Shown here: positions 21,101 to 32,822 of the stretch, piece by piece
How positions within the stretch are numbered: position 1 is the stretch's first letter
How the letters are laid out: each line of letters opens with the position of its first letter
Source of the DNA: Torreya grandis
Lineage: Eukaryota; Streptophyta; Pinopsida; Cupressales; Taxaceae
Direction: 5' to 3'
NCBI GenBank assembly: GCA_037957365.1
Contig: JARHVA010001426.1
Location: forward strand, 2,393,501 to 2,457,500
Length of the DNA stretch: 64,000 bases
Position numbers and translations under genes: made by a program
The notes under the pieces: generated by a model
The model's input: only the letters and a program-made list of their open reading frames with translations
Databases searched by the model: none
What the model was told of the DNA's origin: nothing

Positions 21101-22440
21101 TATCCTCTTGCTTGTTTGCTAATGTGTCTGCTTTGGCATCTCCATGAATCTTGATATGAGGTTGACTGCATACATGATGCCCAGTCTTGTTGCAGTCAAA
21201 TAGATTAGGCTTCCCACTAGACTCTTATAGTGTGTGAGGTCTACTTTGCTACTGTAATCATCTTTGCATAACTCAAGGCTTGTCTCAGTTGGAGTGAATA
21301 CAGGCTTGCTGCCCATCATATTGAACCTTTTAAGAACCTCTTTTGAATACTTAAATTGGCATATGAATATGCCTTCATTAATTTGCTTGACTTCTATGCT
21401 AAGAAAGTACTTCAAGAAGCCCAAATCCATCATTTCAAACTCATGGCCATTTTGAAATCTTCAATGGATTTGCATTGCTAGTGAATATTAGATCATCCAC
21501 ATACAATAAAATAATAAACATACATTTCTTGCATGATTTGATGTATAGTGTGGGCTCACTTGCACTCTTTCTAAAAATTTTGCTCAACAAATATGAGTCT
21601 ATACGACTGTACCATGCTCTTGGGGCTTGCTTGAGCCCATACAATGCCTTTTTTAGCCTATACACTTTGTTCTCATGCTTGAGAATTTCATATCTAGGTG
21701 GTTGTCCCATGTAGACATCTTATTATAGCATTCCATTCAGTAATGCTAACTTCACATCCATTTGATGCACCTTTCACTTGTGTTGGGCAGTAATGGCTAT
21801 GATTATCCTTACAGTTTCTAACCTTGCTATGGGTGTAAATGTTTCATTATAATCATTCCTGGGATTTTGCTTGTAGCCCTTCACCACTAGCCTTGCCTTA
21901 TGCCTCTCTATCTTGCCTTTGAGAGTATTTTTTATCTTGTATACCCACTTAACTCCTATGACCTATTTTCCTTTTGGTAGGTCAACTAACTCGCATGTAT
22001 CATTTCTCTCTATGGTGTGCATTTCTTTGTCCATAGCATCACATGACTTGCTATCTTTGACTACCTGTTCAAAGTAGATTGGATCAGCTGATAGAAAGAG
22101 TGCATAATTCATTGTTTCATCCTCATTTTTCTCATACTTTGACTGCTCATAAACTTTTTGCAAGCTTCTTGTCCTTACTTGATGTTGACTTGAGTTGGAG
22201 TAGGAGGATGTTGACTCATGAACACCTCTTTGATTGCCATGATTGCTACTGCTATTAGATGAATCTACCCTATGTGAAATAGGGGTCCATGTTGGTGCAT
22301 TGGTGGCTATACCACCCACTGTTTCAGATTCAATGAAGGGTCCACCGTCCCTTGTTTCAACATGCTCTTCTCCTTGTCTCTCTTTCCAAGCTATATGCTC
22401 AATGAATTGAACATCCCAATTGATTATGAGATCTTTGGTG
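21100..22440 (-). pseudogene. Element F reverse transcriptase
   Basis: After a Ser/Asn-rich linker (about 22380-22130), RT reads CELVDLPKGK near 21990, KWVYKIKNTLKGKIERHKARLV near 21940, LKKALYGLKQAPRAWYSRIDSYL near 21650, and the catalytic IILLYVDDLIF at about 21520-21485, with YVDD intact. FLSIEVKQINEGIFICQFKYSKEVLKRF lies near 21410 and YKSLVGSLIYLTATR near 21220. Stops and a shift occur near 21960, 21720 and 21440. Confidence 0.9.
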
Positions 22441-23400
22441 ATGGGATTGTATAGTTGGTATGCCTTTGATTGGTCACTATACCCTATGAAAATACACTTC
22501 TCACCTTTTTCATCCCACTTCATTCTTCGTTGCTTGGGTACGTGTGCATATGCTACACAACTGAACACTCTAAGGTGTTCAACACTTGGCTTTCGATTGC
22601 TCCATGATTCTTGAGGGATTACATCCCTTACACTCTTCATTGGATAAATATTCAACAAGTACATGGCTGTTGCTACATCCTCAGCCTAAAAATCATTAGG
22701 CAAACCTTTTTCCTTTAGCATGCTCCTTGCCATCTCTTGGATGGTCCTATTCTTTCTCTCGGCCACACCATTTTGTTACTATGTATACCTGGTTGTAAAT
22801 TGCTTTTTTATGCTATGATCCTTGAAAAAATTCATGAAATCATTAGAGATATACTCTCCCCCTCTATCCATCCTCAAAATCTTTATGTAATGACCACTTT
22901 GCTTCTCCACTATGGCCTTAAAATACTGGAAGGTCTCAAATGCTTTAGATTTGTTCTTCAAGAAGTACACCCATATTTTTTGACTGTAATCATCTATGAA
23001 TGTCATGAAATAGACAATCTTGGATTAGGAGGGGGTCTTCATTGGACCACATAAATCTGAATGGATTAGCTCTAATGGAGCTCTAGCTCTCCATACATTA
23101 CCCATAGGAAATTCACTCCTATGTTGCTTCCCTAATATGCATCCTTCACACACCTTGTTTGGCTATTTTATAAGGGGCAACCCCTTCATCATGTGTTTCT
23201 TATGAAGGAGGTTCAACCCTTTGAAGCTCAAATGTTTGTACCTAAGATGTCAAAGAGTAGGTTCATCTACCATCATTATTTTGAATGCTGCTGTGAGCTC
23301 ATTTTGCATTCTTAATGGAAACATTCAATTGCTTGTCATTTTAACTGCTGCTATCTTCCTATTGTAGCCACTCCTATCAAAGATGATACACTCACCATTC
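22440..23400 (-). pseudogene. Element F integrase
   Basis: Copia integrase core: FIDDYSQKIWVYFLKNKS near 23000 with the Asp, ILRMDRGGEYISNDF near 22875 with the second Asp, and QQNGVAERKNRTI near 22780 with the catalytic Glu. DVIPQESWSNRKPSVEHLRVFSC near 22620-22560 and a KCIFIGYSDQSKAYQLYNP block near 22500-22450 follow. Stops occur near 22780 and 22690. The upstream GAG-pre-integrase zinc region lies at about 23400-23100 in poor condition. Confidence 0.88.
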
Positions 23401-23449
23401 TCAAATCTGACCTTGTACCCCTTTTATACAAGCTATCCTATGCTGATAA

Positions 23450-23660
23450 GGTTGTGTTTCAACCTGGGTACATAATAGACATCATGAATTTGCGTTTGTC
23501 ACCTTGCTTGGTGAGGATTGAAATGCTTCTCTTACCCATGCCATGAACCTTATCATTATTTCCCATCTTCACCTCTGATTTTATTGTCTCATCTATGTGG
23601 ATGAACATCTCTTTGTTCTCACTCATGTGGTTGCTACAACCACTATCCAAATACCATGTT
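23450..23660 (-). pseudogene. Element F protease
   Basis: The copia protease motif WYLDSGCSNHMS is readable at about 23655-23620 with the catalytic DSG intact, followed by KMGNNDKVHGMGKRSI. The downstream part is disturbed by a stop near 23459. Confidence 0.85.
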
Positions 23661-23759
23661 TCCTTGACACTTTGTTTGGCAATGTTGCAAGTTATAAATA
23701 AGCTTCCTCCTTTCTCATTTCTATTTGGTTCAACCTCTTGTATATGAGTGAAATTAGAA

Positions 23760-24690
23760 TTCTACCTATTCATGTCATACTCCTTTCTACACTCACTAGC
23801 ATAATGTCCATAGCTCTTACAATAATAATATTAGATGCTAGACATATCATACCTTTGTGTAGATCCACCTCTAGAAGTGCTGCTGCTCCTTCCTCTTTCT
23901 CTTCCATGTGACTCTTGATGGCTATGCCTTCCACCTTCTTGAGTGCTGAAAGTTCTTCCTCTTCCTCTATTGTTTGATCCTCTCCCCTTTCCTTTCACAT
24001 TGACATTAGTTTTGAATGCTTGCTCATGGGAAGAAGTGGTTGACCTATTTAGCCTTTGTTCATGGGGTTGCAAAGAACCCATTAGCTCATCAACCGTCAT
24101 TTGCCTCAAATTATTTAACTCTTCTGTAGTAACCACTATAAGGTCAAATCTAATTAGAAGGCTCCTCAACACCTTCTCAATGATCCTATGGTCTTGAAGT
24201 GTATTACCACATGTCTTCATTTGATTTACTATGTTCATAGTTCTTGTGAAGAAGTCATTTATTGATTCATTCTCCTTCATTTTTAGGGCCTCAAAGTCTC
24301 TTTTTAAGCACTGCAACTTGACAAGTTTTACCTTGTCACTCCCTTGATATACATTTTACAAGATATCTCATGCTTGCTTGGAATGGACAACTGTTGATAT
24401 CTTAAGAAATATTGAATTAGCCAAAGCCATTTGTATGTAGCTAAGTGCTTTGACATCTTTCCTCTTATTCTTTTTCAGCACATTCTGTTGTGCTTAGGTC
24501 AAATCATTGAAGACAACCATGTTTGCAACCTCATTTTATCGAGCTTCAACCAACTCCCATAGCTCTTGAGAGTTTAATATTGTCTTCATTTTGATGCACC
24601 ACACATCATAATTTTTTCCATCGAACATGGGGGGCTGCTGCCAAGATCCAAACTTCTTGCTGCCATGTCTGAATGCACTCACAACCTAGC
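23760..24690 (-). pseudogene. Element F gag
   Basis: Copia Gag. The N-terminal part has PPMFDGKNYDVWCIKM near 24625 (DUF4219-like). A UBN2-type helical region contains LKRDFEALKMKENESINDFF near 24300, then LRQMTVDELMGSLQPHEQRL near 24090, then a Gly/Arg/Ser-rich stretch (24000-23850). The zinc knuckle near 23810 (YYYCKSYGHYASECRKE) has its first Cys replaced by Tyr. The frame is open from 24316 to 23831 on the minus strand, with stops before and after. Gag forms the particle and binds element RNA. Confidence 0.88.
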
Positions 24691-24698
24691 TACCCTTT

Positions 24699-24718
24699 AC
24701 AACCTTGTTCTAATACCA
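24699..24718 (-). other. Primer-binding site of element F
   Basis: On the minus strand, TGGTATTAGAACAAGG lies two bases after the 5' LTR. It is the copia-type complement of the initiator-Met tRNA, with a changed base relative to TGGTATCAGAAC. Confidence 0.85.
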
Positions 24719-24720
24719 GT

Positions 24721-25357
24721 TGTTGGAAATAACCTTACAACACTATTGATTGTGTAAGAGAGAATTTTAATAAAAACAATGTAGAAAATAACACCAAATA
24801 AAGTCCCAGGTGGAAAGCAATAAAAAACTGAAGAAATAAAGCAAGGGAGAGAGAATGTGGAGTAATAAACACACACATATATATCTAAAAATCTTGAAAT
24901 TGTTTACATATATAGCTGCTGCTATTTTAAAAAATAATACATAAAAAAAACATCAAAACTTTCCTTTACTGCTTCTCCTTCTTCCTTGCTCCGGACTGTG
25001 TTCACTCTCTTACAGGCAGCTGCTCTGTTTTTCCTACTACTGCTCTATTTTCCCTACTACTATTCTGTTTTACCCATTTCCTACGGACTGTTGCTCATCC
25101 TCTCTTTTTCCTTGTTTGCTTCTTCTTATTCTGCAGGCTGCTGCTGCTGCTGTGTTGAGTTATGTATTTTGGCTGCACATTCCCCTTTGTCTTCTGCTGC
25201 ATTCATTTTCCACTTACCTACTTTCTCCCCCCGCAAAACAAAAGGTGCTCCAAATTTGAAATTTGAAATAACTGTATTAAATGTTGTTGGTGGTCTGCAT
25301 ATTTCATGTTTCTGAGCTAGCTGAGTTAGGTAGGAATAAAAAAATAATATTTTAACA
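24721..25357 (-). repeat. 5' LTR of element F
   Basis: Read on the minus strand it starts TGTTAAAATATT and ends ATTTCCAACA. It matches 19400-20096 apart from point differences and the AC repeat, which here is only a few units long (near 24870-24883). Confidence 0.92.
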
Positions 25358-25362
25358 ATATC

Positions 25363-26450
25363 AGACTAGAATGAGAATATAAACTTAGTTTAGAGGATTT
25401 GTTGTCAAACTGATCATTGTTTTTCTTTTATCTAAAGATGATGTTTAACAATTCTAATTATTTTAGAAGGCAATCTGTATCATTGGAATATCAAATATAA
25501 ATTGGAATTATGTTTTAATTTTGTCTATGAATTATACAAAGGGACTTGTACATCACATGATCAAATTTTGTTAGGTTTTATTTCAAATATGTGATCATTT
25601 AAAAAAAAAAAAATTGGACTAAGAGGATGCTTTTAAAAATTATGCATTCTAGTGAAGATTTTGAATTCTCTTTTTAAAACACTATTACAATTTTCTGACA
25701 ACTAGTAAAGCTGGATCAGCACAATTATTCTATGAGCAATTATATGAAAATTATTTTTTTAATCTTCAGTTACACTTTCACCTATATTTTAAAAAAGAAA
25801 TTAATAAATGTGTTTCTTTAGTTGTGCTTATGTCGAAATTACTCTATTTACTTTTAGAATTGTTAGGTAGCTATTAAAATAAACGAGTTTTCACTTAAAA
25901 TATAAGTGAAATAAATGAACAAGGCTGGGTAAAATATAAAATTAGAGTTGCTTCTAAATTTTATTCTCTCTATCATGGCCATGACCAATCTCATTCTCAT
26001 TTAAAACATGGCCAATCTCATTCAAATCGATACATTAAAAGGAGTAATTCAGAAGAATGTTTTTACTTGACAATATGCCAGAAATTTTGAAGATCAAGCG
26101 CCTGTTTCATTTTCAAAGGAGGGCATCTAATTTATCTCATCAATCTCTATATATGAAGACTTGGATATATTTGTCAAATCTGTACACTTCTCAATCAATT
26201 ATTGCTCACAATCCAATCTGCACTGGAAAATAAATTTCTTCTAAGTTGATCTAAAGGTGAACCTAAAGCTGCTTATCTTTGGAAACCTCATCCTCTCTGG
26301 TTCGAGGAAATCAGTGGATAGAAATGCAACAAGACTATCTTCTACACACTATGGAATATTCTCCTGATTCACTCTAGAAATATTTCGCTCCAAACAACTA
26401 CATGAATATTGATCAAATAGTTTGCTGATGCTCCTCTGTGCAGATGATGT
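25363..26450. other. Unassigned AT-rich spacer
   Basis: There is no recognisable protein pattern. A short poly(A) run lies near 25600. Nothing else stands out. Confidence 0.4.
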
Positions 26451-26729
26451 TCATGATCTTTTTGAGTGATCACTTTGCTTGACATAAATAGATGAGTACT
26501 TCTCGGCTGTAAGCCCCTGTCTTACATGAAATTCTCTTGCCAACTTGGATGCCATTTTCCCTTCTTTATAGTAAGGACTCACTTTTTTCCTAGTTTCAAT
26601 CCTTTCTGATAACTTTTTGAGGAGTTCTGGAATTTGGTGTTGTTGAGGTTGAGTTCCATAATTTGATAGTACTGAATTTTGAGGGCTTCTAAATTTTGGT
26701 ACTGCGGCCAGATCTGTTTGGATATCCAT
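26451..26729 (-). CDS. Unrecognised 92-residue ORF
   Basis: I do not recognise this frame. It starts with ATG in a purine-rich context at 26729 and reads a basic, helix-rich protein: MDIQTDLAAVPKFRSP, then a Gln-rich QPQQHQIPELLKKLSERIE, then KMASKLAREFHVRQGLT and a Ser/Lys-rich end. Composition is more protein-like than other short frames nearby. No intron signals, partner gene or element motif were seen. VPKF recalls the start of NOI/RIN4 motifs, but the rest of that motif is absent. It could be an exon of a host gene, a captured fragment, or chance. Confidence 0.3.
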   Translation of the reverse strand: MDIQTDLAAVPKFRSPQNSVLSNYGTQPQQHQIPELLKKLSERIETRKKVSPYYKEGKMASKLAREFHVRQGLTAEKYSSIYVKQSDHSKRS

Positions 26730-29461
26730 TTCTCGGGGTGAAATGACACCCTGTGGGTAAGAATTGTTGTGACTGAAACATGTCCAGTTTTGGAAACCTA
26801 TATTTATGGAAATCCAACGTATAAAATTGAATTAAGAAGAAACTAAATTTCCCGCATTTCCATCTTGAGCCCTGTTGTAATCATTAAAGTAACACTGTCA
26901 CCACTACAAATGAGTTCAATGATCTAATTTTGGTAAAAAATGTATTTTTATGCCTCATTTTGATTGATTACTTCATCTTTCTCCTCTCTTCAAATTTTCT
27001 ATTATTGTCAGCGATTAAATATTCTTCAATTAGCTACAAGTTCTGGGAATTCTAGCCGATAGATTGAAGGCATTTCATATTCCTTGTGTTGTTTTTGGAT
27101 ATGGTTAGTTATCTTTGAAACCAATATTAATACCATTATCATTGCCTACTTGTAAATTTCTCATGTTGCAAAAGCTTCTCCAACTACTCATTTTTAAAAG
27201 TTTTCAGCATATTTCAGTTCTTCCATCAATCTTACTCCTAAATTCTTCATAAAAAAGTTCACATTCAGTTTTCCTTGCATTTTGTTACATTTCACCATGG
27301 TAATAGCTATCAAAAATTAGCGTACAAATGAGAATGCTTAGATACATTGACATTTCTGATATCTATATAAATCAGATTTCCACTATGTATAAGTAAAATA
27401 ATCAAATTGAATATTTAAACTTAATTTTATGCTAGAAGCTCTCACCATACTTTTACAATCATTTTAGTGGGTGTTGTATTTTATGGCGAAGATAGAACTG
27501 GCATGATTTTGGCAGTTGCATAACGAGGTGGAAACTATATTTAAAATTCAAAATTCAATTTCCGTCTAGGGAAAAGTAACAAGACGCAACATGGACCATG
27601 AATGACAATGAAGATACAAGTTTTGAAAACTTTTGATTGGATTTTATTTTCAGTGTGATATTTTTTAAGGGTGGGTTAGTGTGCATTCATGACTTTAGTT
27701 TGATTGTTTGATGGTTATAATGAATTTAAATATTATCGAGATAAAAAATATATAGATAGATAAATACATAAAATTTTTGAAATAATAATTTGTATTGAAT
27801 AATTTAAATAATTATAAATATATATATAAATAAATTTCAATTTAGATTAAAGTTGATATGTAAATATTTAAAAGTTTAAAAAATAAAAAAATTGACTTAC
27901 TATTTTTAGTAAGTTTAGTATGTAAATTTGTACAGTATTAAAATCTCTAAATATATTCTAAACACTGAAATTAATTTATGGAACGAATTTCAATTGAAGA
28001 TTATGTTGGGTTACAAAATGATATAATTTCTAAAATTAGAAAAAATTTGATAAAAATATTAAAATGTATTTTTGGACTCTCAGATGGTCATCCCTGACCT
28101 TTAAAAAATATCAAAAATGTCTGTAATCCAATAGGACTGATTATAGTTATATTGAATTTTTCGAGACGATCGTTTTAACACGAATGAAAGCTCCAATAAA
28201 ACTACGGAGCAAAAATTATAACCTCCGAAAATTTAAACTCATTTTCTAAATCAAATTATTCAACAGTAATTACTTGAACTAGATATAAAGATTGTATGAA
28301 CCGCTTTTGCCCTGAACATAACCCTTTGAAATAAATGGATAGATTAAAGTATACTGCAAGAACAAAGTTGAAGATGAGAAACCAGCTTTATTTATGTCTA
28401 GCATACAACATATATTCTGAAAGTTTCTTAAAATAATTGACAGTTTCTTAAAAGAGGTAGCGGTCGATAAATTTAAAATTCACAGGCAAGTTTTAGCTGA
28501 AATTCCAGGCCTGCATTCACCTATTTGGTGATACATACAAACTATTTATCTCTTAAATATTATCATATGAAATGATTAAAAGTGATGTGCTATCAGAATT
28601 GGTGAGGCAACATACTATGTATATAAAATTTTCCTTAAAACCGACCAAACAGTTACCAATGTTGTCTGGTTGGAGAGTGGTCCATATTTTAATTAAAGAC
28701 CCATCTATTTCAACACCTGAATGAACATGTGACAGCCTTTGATCATTTTTGGGCTAACCATACGTGGAACTACGGTATAAAATCCATTATGCAACCCTCG
28801 ACTTATTCATTTCATGTGTTTATTTGATGTCATTTGTTTACCCTGAAGGTTCTCCTATGTGGGTAAAGGTCTCTAGCCTGAATGGATTCGTGATATTGGA
28901 ACAAAATGAATGAATTTGTCTTCAAGAACATCAAAATAAAGTATTGTAATTTTGTTCATCCATAACATTAAATTAGTAGTGGTGTTTTTTTTTTCAAAAT
29001 TACTCTGAAAATATAAAAAATCTTTGTGCCTTTCATTTAAAAAAGGGAAAGGATGCTATAAAATAAGTAGGGTTATAGGGTTTTGTAAGTTTTATATAAT
29101 AGATAAAAATTATTATATTTTTATTTTAAGTGATGTTTTCATAATATCTACCATATATTTAAGTGATTCATATTGTTTTCATATGTTACTCTACATTTTA
29201 ATAGAGGATTATTTTAAATTGAATTTTCTTCTAATATTATATACTTTTACAAGTTATTATTAATTTGCAAATTAATTTTTTTCAATCAAAACATATTTCA
29301 GCTAGAATGGACCATTCCATTGATTTTTAACATTACTATATAACATGTTAGCTATAAATATTTCAGATTATCTCTCACTTACATAATTTGTGGCACCCAA
29401 GCTTACATTATATAATGGAAAAGGTGATCCTTAACTGTACATTTGATCCTTTCATACATGT
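26730..29461. other. Unassigned AT-rich region
   Basis: About 2.7 kb with a very AT-rich stretch at 27720-27960. I could support no gene, RNA gene or complete repeat in it. Confidence 0.4.
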
Positions 29462-30580
29462 TTGGATTATGCATCTAATGACAAGTTGTTGACCAAGATA
29501 TTTTTGTGGAGTCTTAAGAACTATTCCTTGTGGCGGTTCTATGACCTCCCTTACCAATCAGAGCATGCCTTCAATCTTTTGGCCAATCAATTCTTGACAC
29601 ACTTTTCAATAAAATTTAGTGAGAAGACATCATATGTCCAAATTGCAAAACTTAAGCAAAGACATGACAAACTAATCAATGATTAAATGTGTTTTGTTAT
29701 AAGACCATGCTCTCTAATATGGAAACTTCTATGGTTGATAATGAGTTATGATACATATTCAATCAAATCTTTCTTGCTCCACTACATGAGTCTATTATGT
29801 TCAACTGGATCCAATCTTTTGATGACTTGTGCAATATGGTCAAAGATAATGAAGTTAAGCTCCTTGCTATAAATAAAATAAAGTGCAAGTTTAATCCTCC
29901 AATAACTATTGGAGTGAAATTTTGGACTAAACCAAATTTCAAACCCAAAGCGAATGATACTAATAATATACAAAACTAATAGTTAATATAGTGTTACAAC
30001 ATACTAATCAACTTATCTTATTGGCTTCTCAAAGGAGGTAGTTTACACGATTATTAAAACCTCCCCATAAGATCCTATAAAATTTATTTGAGTGCAAACT
30101 CATATCTCTTTCTACCCAAAAAGAGTTTGATATGAATAGGGAAACATCTAAAGCATTCAAAATCAATGCATACTGCTATTATCATAGATGCATGAGACAC
30201 TCTATGAACAAATGGTTTGGATTAATCATAATAATAAGATCTAATTGATAGAAATATTATTCAACTCTATGATATTATCACATTTACAAATGATTCAATC
30301 ACATAACCTAATGGGAATGTGAGTTTGAAAATATTCTAAGATCCCTTTCCAAATCATTTCACAAAAGAGAGTAAGACTAATCCTAAGGTGCATATGAATT
30401 ATAAAATATGCCCTCTTTCTATTTCAGATGCTTTAAAGACTGAAGAAGAGGAAGATCCTATAGATGGTCTTATTGGTACATTTAAGGACACAAAGGTAAA
30501 TAGACCTAATGTTACATTTGATGAGCATGATATTGTTGATGATGATTATATTAATGTGTCATTATTTGTGTGTGGCTAGA
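29462..30580 (+). pseudogene. Ty3/gypsy gag remnant (Tat-like style), pol absent
   Basis: The frame from 29462 reads a Gag core: LTKIFLWSLKNYSLWRFYDLP, FNLLANQFLTHFSIKF, then YVQIAKLKQRHDKLIND, the pattern of Tat-type Gag proteins (helices around a WxxxLP motif and an LxxLKQ block). A TAA near 29685 and frame changes follow; downstream pieces (SFDDLCNMVKDNEVKL near 29815 and an acidic block EEEEDPIDGLIGTFKDTK near 30440) continue it in other frames. No protease or RT follows before the LTR-like start at 31394, so the element is internally deleted or non-autonomous. Confidence 0.6.
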
Positions 30581-30659
30581 TTGAATCTTAGCATATACAT
30601 AGTTTCATGTTGGGTAATGGGTAAATTAAATTTTTTTGCACAATGACACTACACGTAGG

Positions 30660-30832
30660 TTTTCAGATATATAGATGCTCATGTTTACATAGGTATTTAG
30701 AGTTATAGTTTTTTAGATATATAGACACACAGGTCTATACAGGTTTACATAGGCATCTAGAGTTAATTTTTTTTAGATATATAGACACATAGGTCTACAT
30801 AGATATATAGATATACACTTCATGCAGATATA
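30660..30832. repeat. Short tandem array, unit about 55-60 bp, three copies
   Basis: Three units each begin AGATATATAGA and contain ACATAGG...TAGAGTTA-like text (starts near 30665, 30716 and 30775). The units vary by small changes. It lies in the 3' non-coding part of the gag-remnant element. Confidence 0.75.
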
Positions 30833-31012
30833 TAACATTGACATAGGTATACTAATTCATTCAGATATCAGGATTAGGGGGCACAATGCATAAAGCATGT
30901 TCTTAGTTCCCATTTTTAGATTTATCAAATTACACTAGTATCATCACCAAGTTTTCACCACTTTGGATCATAGGGCTATCTGTAGTGGTTGATCCATATC
31001 ATCACACCAAAC

Positions 31013-31198
31013 TCGATTTACATTACTCATATCCAAAGTGGGGGCAAATGAGCCTTATTTCTCCACACCTCAGTTTACATTATTCAGATTCAGAGTGGGG
31101 TTAAGTGAGCCTTCTTTCTACACACATTCAACTTATAATGCTCAAATTCAGAGTGGGGGTAAGTGAGCCTTATTTATTCATGCATTCAACTTACACAC
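31013..31198. repeat. Tandem array, unit about 60 bp, three copies
   Basis: Three copies of a unit containing CAGAGTGGGGGTAAGTGAGCC follow one another (cores near 31037, 31093 and 31152), each followed by TTTCT/TTATT and a CATTCAACTTA-like stretch. Confidence 0.85.
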
Positions 31199-31382
31199 TC
31201 AATTTTAGTACAGGGGGCATTTAAAACATATGCTTCCTTTCATATATCTCACTCCAATTCTCATTCACTTCTTGGGCCAAGAAGTGGGAAAAATTCATAT
31301 TGCATTCACACAGGTAAGTACATGTACACATTTCTATTTTCTTTTACTCTAGTATTTCTATTTCATTGCATTACTAGAATAA

Positions 31383-32573
31383 AAGGGGGCAAATGTGAAC
31401 ACCCTAATTTGGTCATGCAACCATAAGTACTATGTATGTTTTTGTTCTTTCACACAAATGGTCTTAGTGATGATTATAGTCCTTATTCACATGGTCACCT
31501 TGAGTCTTTTGACATTTCTTGTGTTTTTTTCTCACTATTTTGATACCCCCAAAAGTCACAGGTCACCTTTTCCTAGTCCCAGGGGCCCCTAGCCTATCAT
31601 CCTTGATTTTGGCTCTATTTTGAGCCCTTGGACATTAACACCATTTTGAGGAGAGTAGAGCCACATGGTGCTACTATACACTTTTGCCTTCAGTGTCTGA
31701 TGGGCCCTTTCATTCATGTTTGTATCCCAACCCTTCCATGACCGTTCTCTTATATTTTTTATATCTTTTTCTTGACATGTCATCCAGTGAACAAGGTATT
31801 ATATTCATAACAAAGATCCTCCTATATGAAAATCCTCACAAGGCATTTTACATCTAACGCTTACTATTTTGTCACTTATTACATAAAATTAATCAATAGT
31901 ACAACTCAAATACCTTACATACTACTCAACATTCACACCTAAATATTTGCATACTTGAGCAAAAAAGGGCCTAGGTGAAATTCATCCTAGCATATCAATG
32001 TGTAGGTTGATGGTGCACATTCCCTAAGGGAGAACTACATGCGATCTAAGACCCCTATCATTGGGATTAATGTAGGAATAAATCATGATAATAGGGGATC
32101 TAATCCATGCGATTGTAATATTCCATAACTTAATTTTTTCTTTCCTTTTACATTTGATTATTTCATTGTTTCATATGTGTAGCTATTCATTAGGGTTTTG
32201 AAGAAAAACAATTGAAATAGTGACATAAACAATCCCCCACATGATATTAAATCACCTATAGGACTCTCATGAACTACCATAGCTTCCCTAAAAGTTGTAG
32301 ATAGTCACTATAGAAGGGACACTAGCACCAAATTTGGACATTAGTGACACATGACGCTACTATCCTAAGGGGATGCTACTATCCTAAGCTAGATATCAAA
32401 AAAAAAAATCTACAAATGATAAATTCCTCTTTATCTGCTTAGTCATCTCTAGTATTTAGTTTCGTGAGAAACTCTGTACATATCTAGATAAGTACATCTC
32501 CTTATATTTACTATTTTTGGAAAGATACAAAGAATCAATTAATTCTAATTTTATTTCCAGATATACTACATGT
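31383..32573 (+). repeat. Polypurine tract and 3' LTR start of the gag-remnant element, probably truncated
   Basis: AAGGGGGCAAA at 31383-31393 is followed by TGTGAACACCC. This is the polypurine-tract-to-LTR junction style of Tat-type elements. Sequence to 32573 has no coding frame and is taken as LTR or flank; its right end cannot be set because element E begins at 32574 and no second copy is in the window. Confidence 0.5.
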
Positions 32574-32822
32574 TGTTCCCAAAATTAGCTACGCTCATTT
32601 TTAGAACAACCCCTACGAAACTTGTCCATTTCATGTTTTTCACTCTAAGTTCATCTTTCGAGGCAAGTTTTTATTGATCTCATGTTTGCTCAACTGGCAT
32701 CGTTAAAAGTTCATGACGTTCCCTTGTTACGTTTTCCCAAAAAAATGTGAAAATTATTATGATCTTGATGCAATCAGATGACAAATTTTTCTTCTTTTCA
32801 AGTTAGGTGTTTTCTTGAGGTT

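Larger units (their letters stand above)
19395..25362 (-). mobile_element. Element F: full-length Ty1/copia retrotransposon, minus strand, decayed
   Basis: LTRs at 24721-25357 (5') and 19400-20096 (3') are flanked by perfect ATATC duplications at 19395-19399 and 25358-25362. On the minus strand the order is PBS, gag, protease, integrase, RT, RNase H, extra ORF, polypurine tract. Integrase before RT is the defining copia order. Several in-frame stops make pol inactive. Confidence 0.95.

Noticed and set aside
26451..26729. RIN4/NOI-type protein because of the VPKF string
   Set aside because: The conserved remainder of the motif (aromatic and PYT residues after VPKF) is not present.
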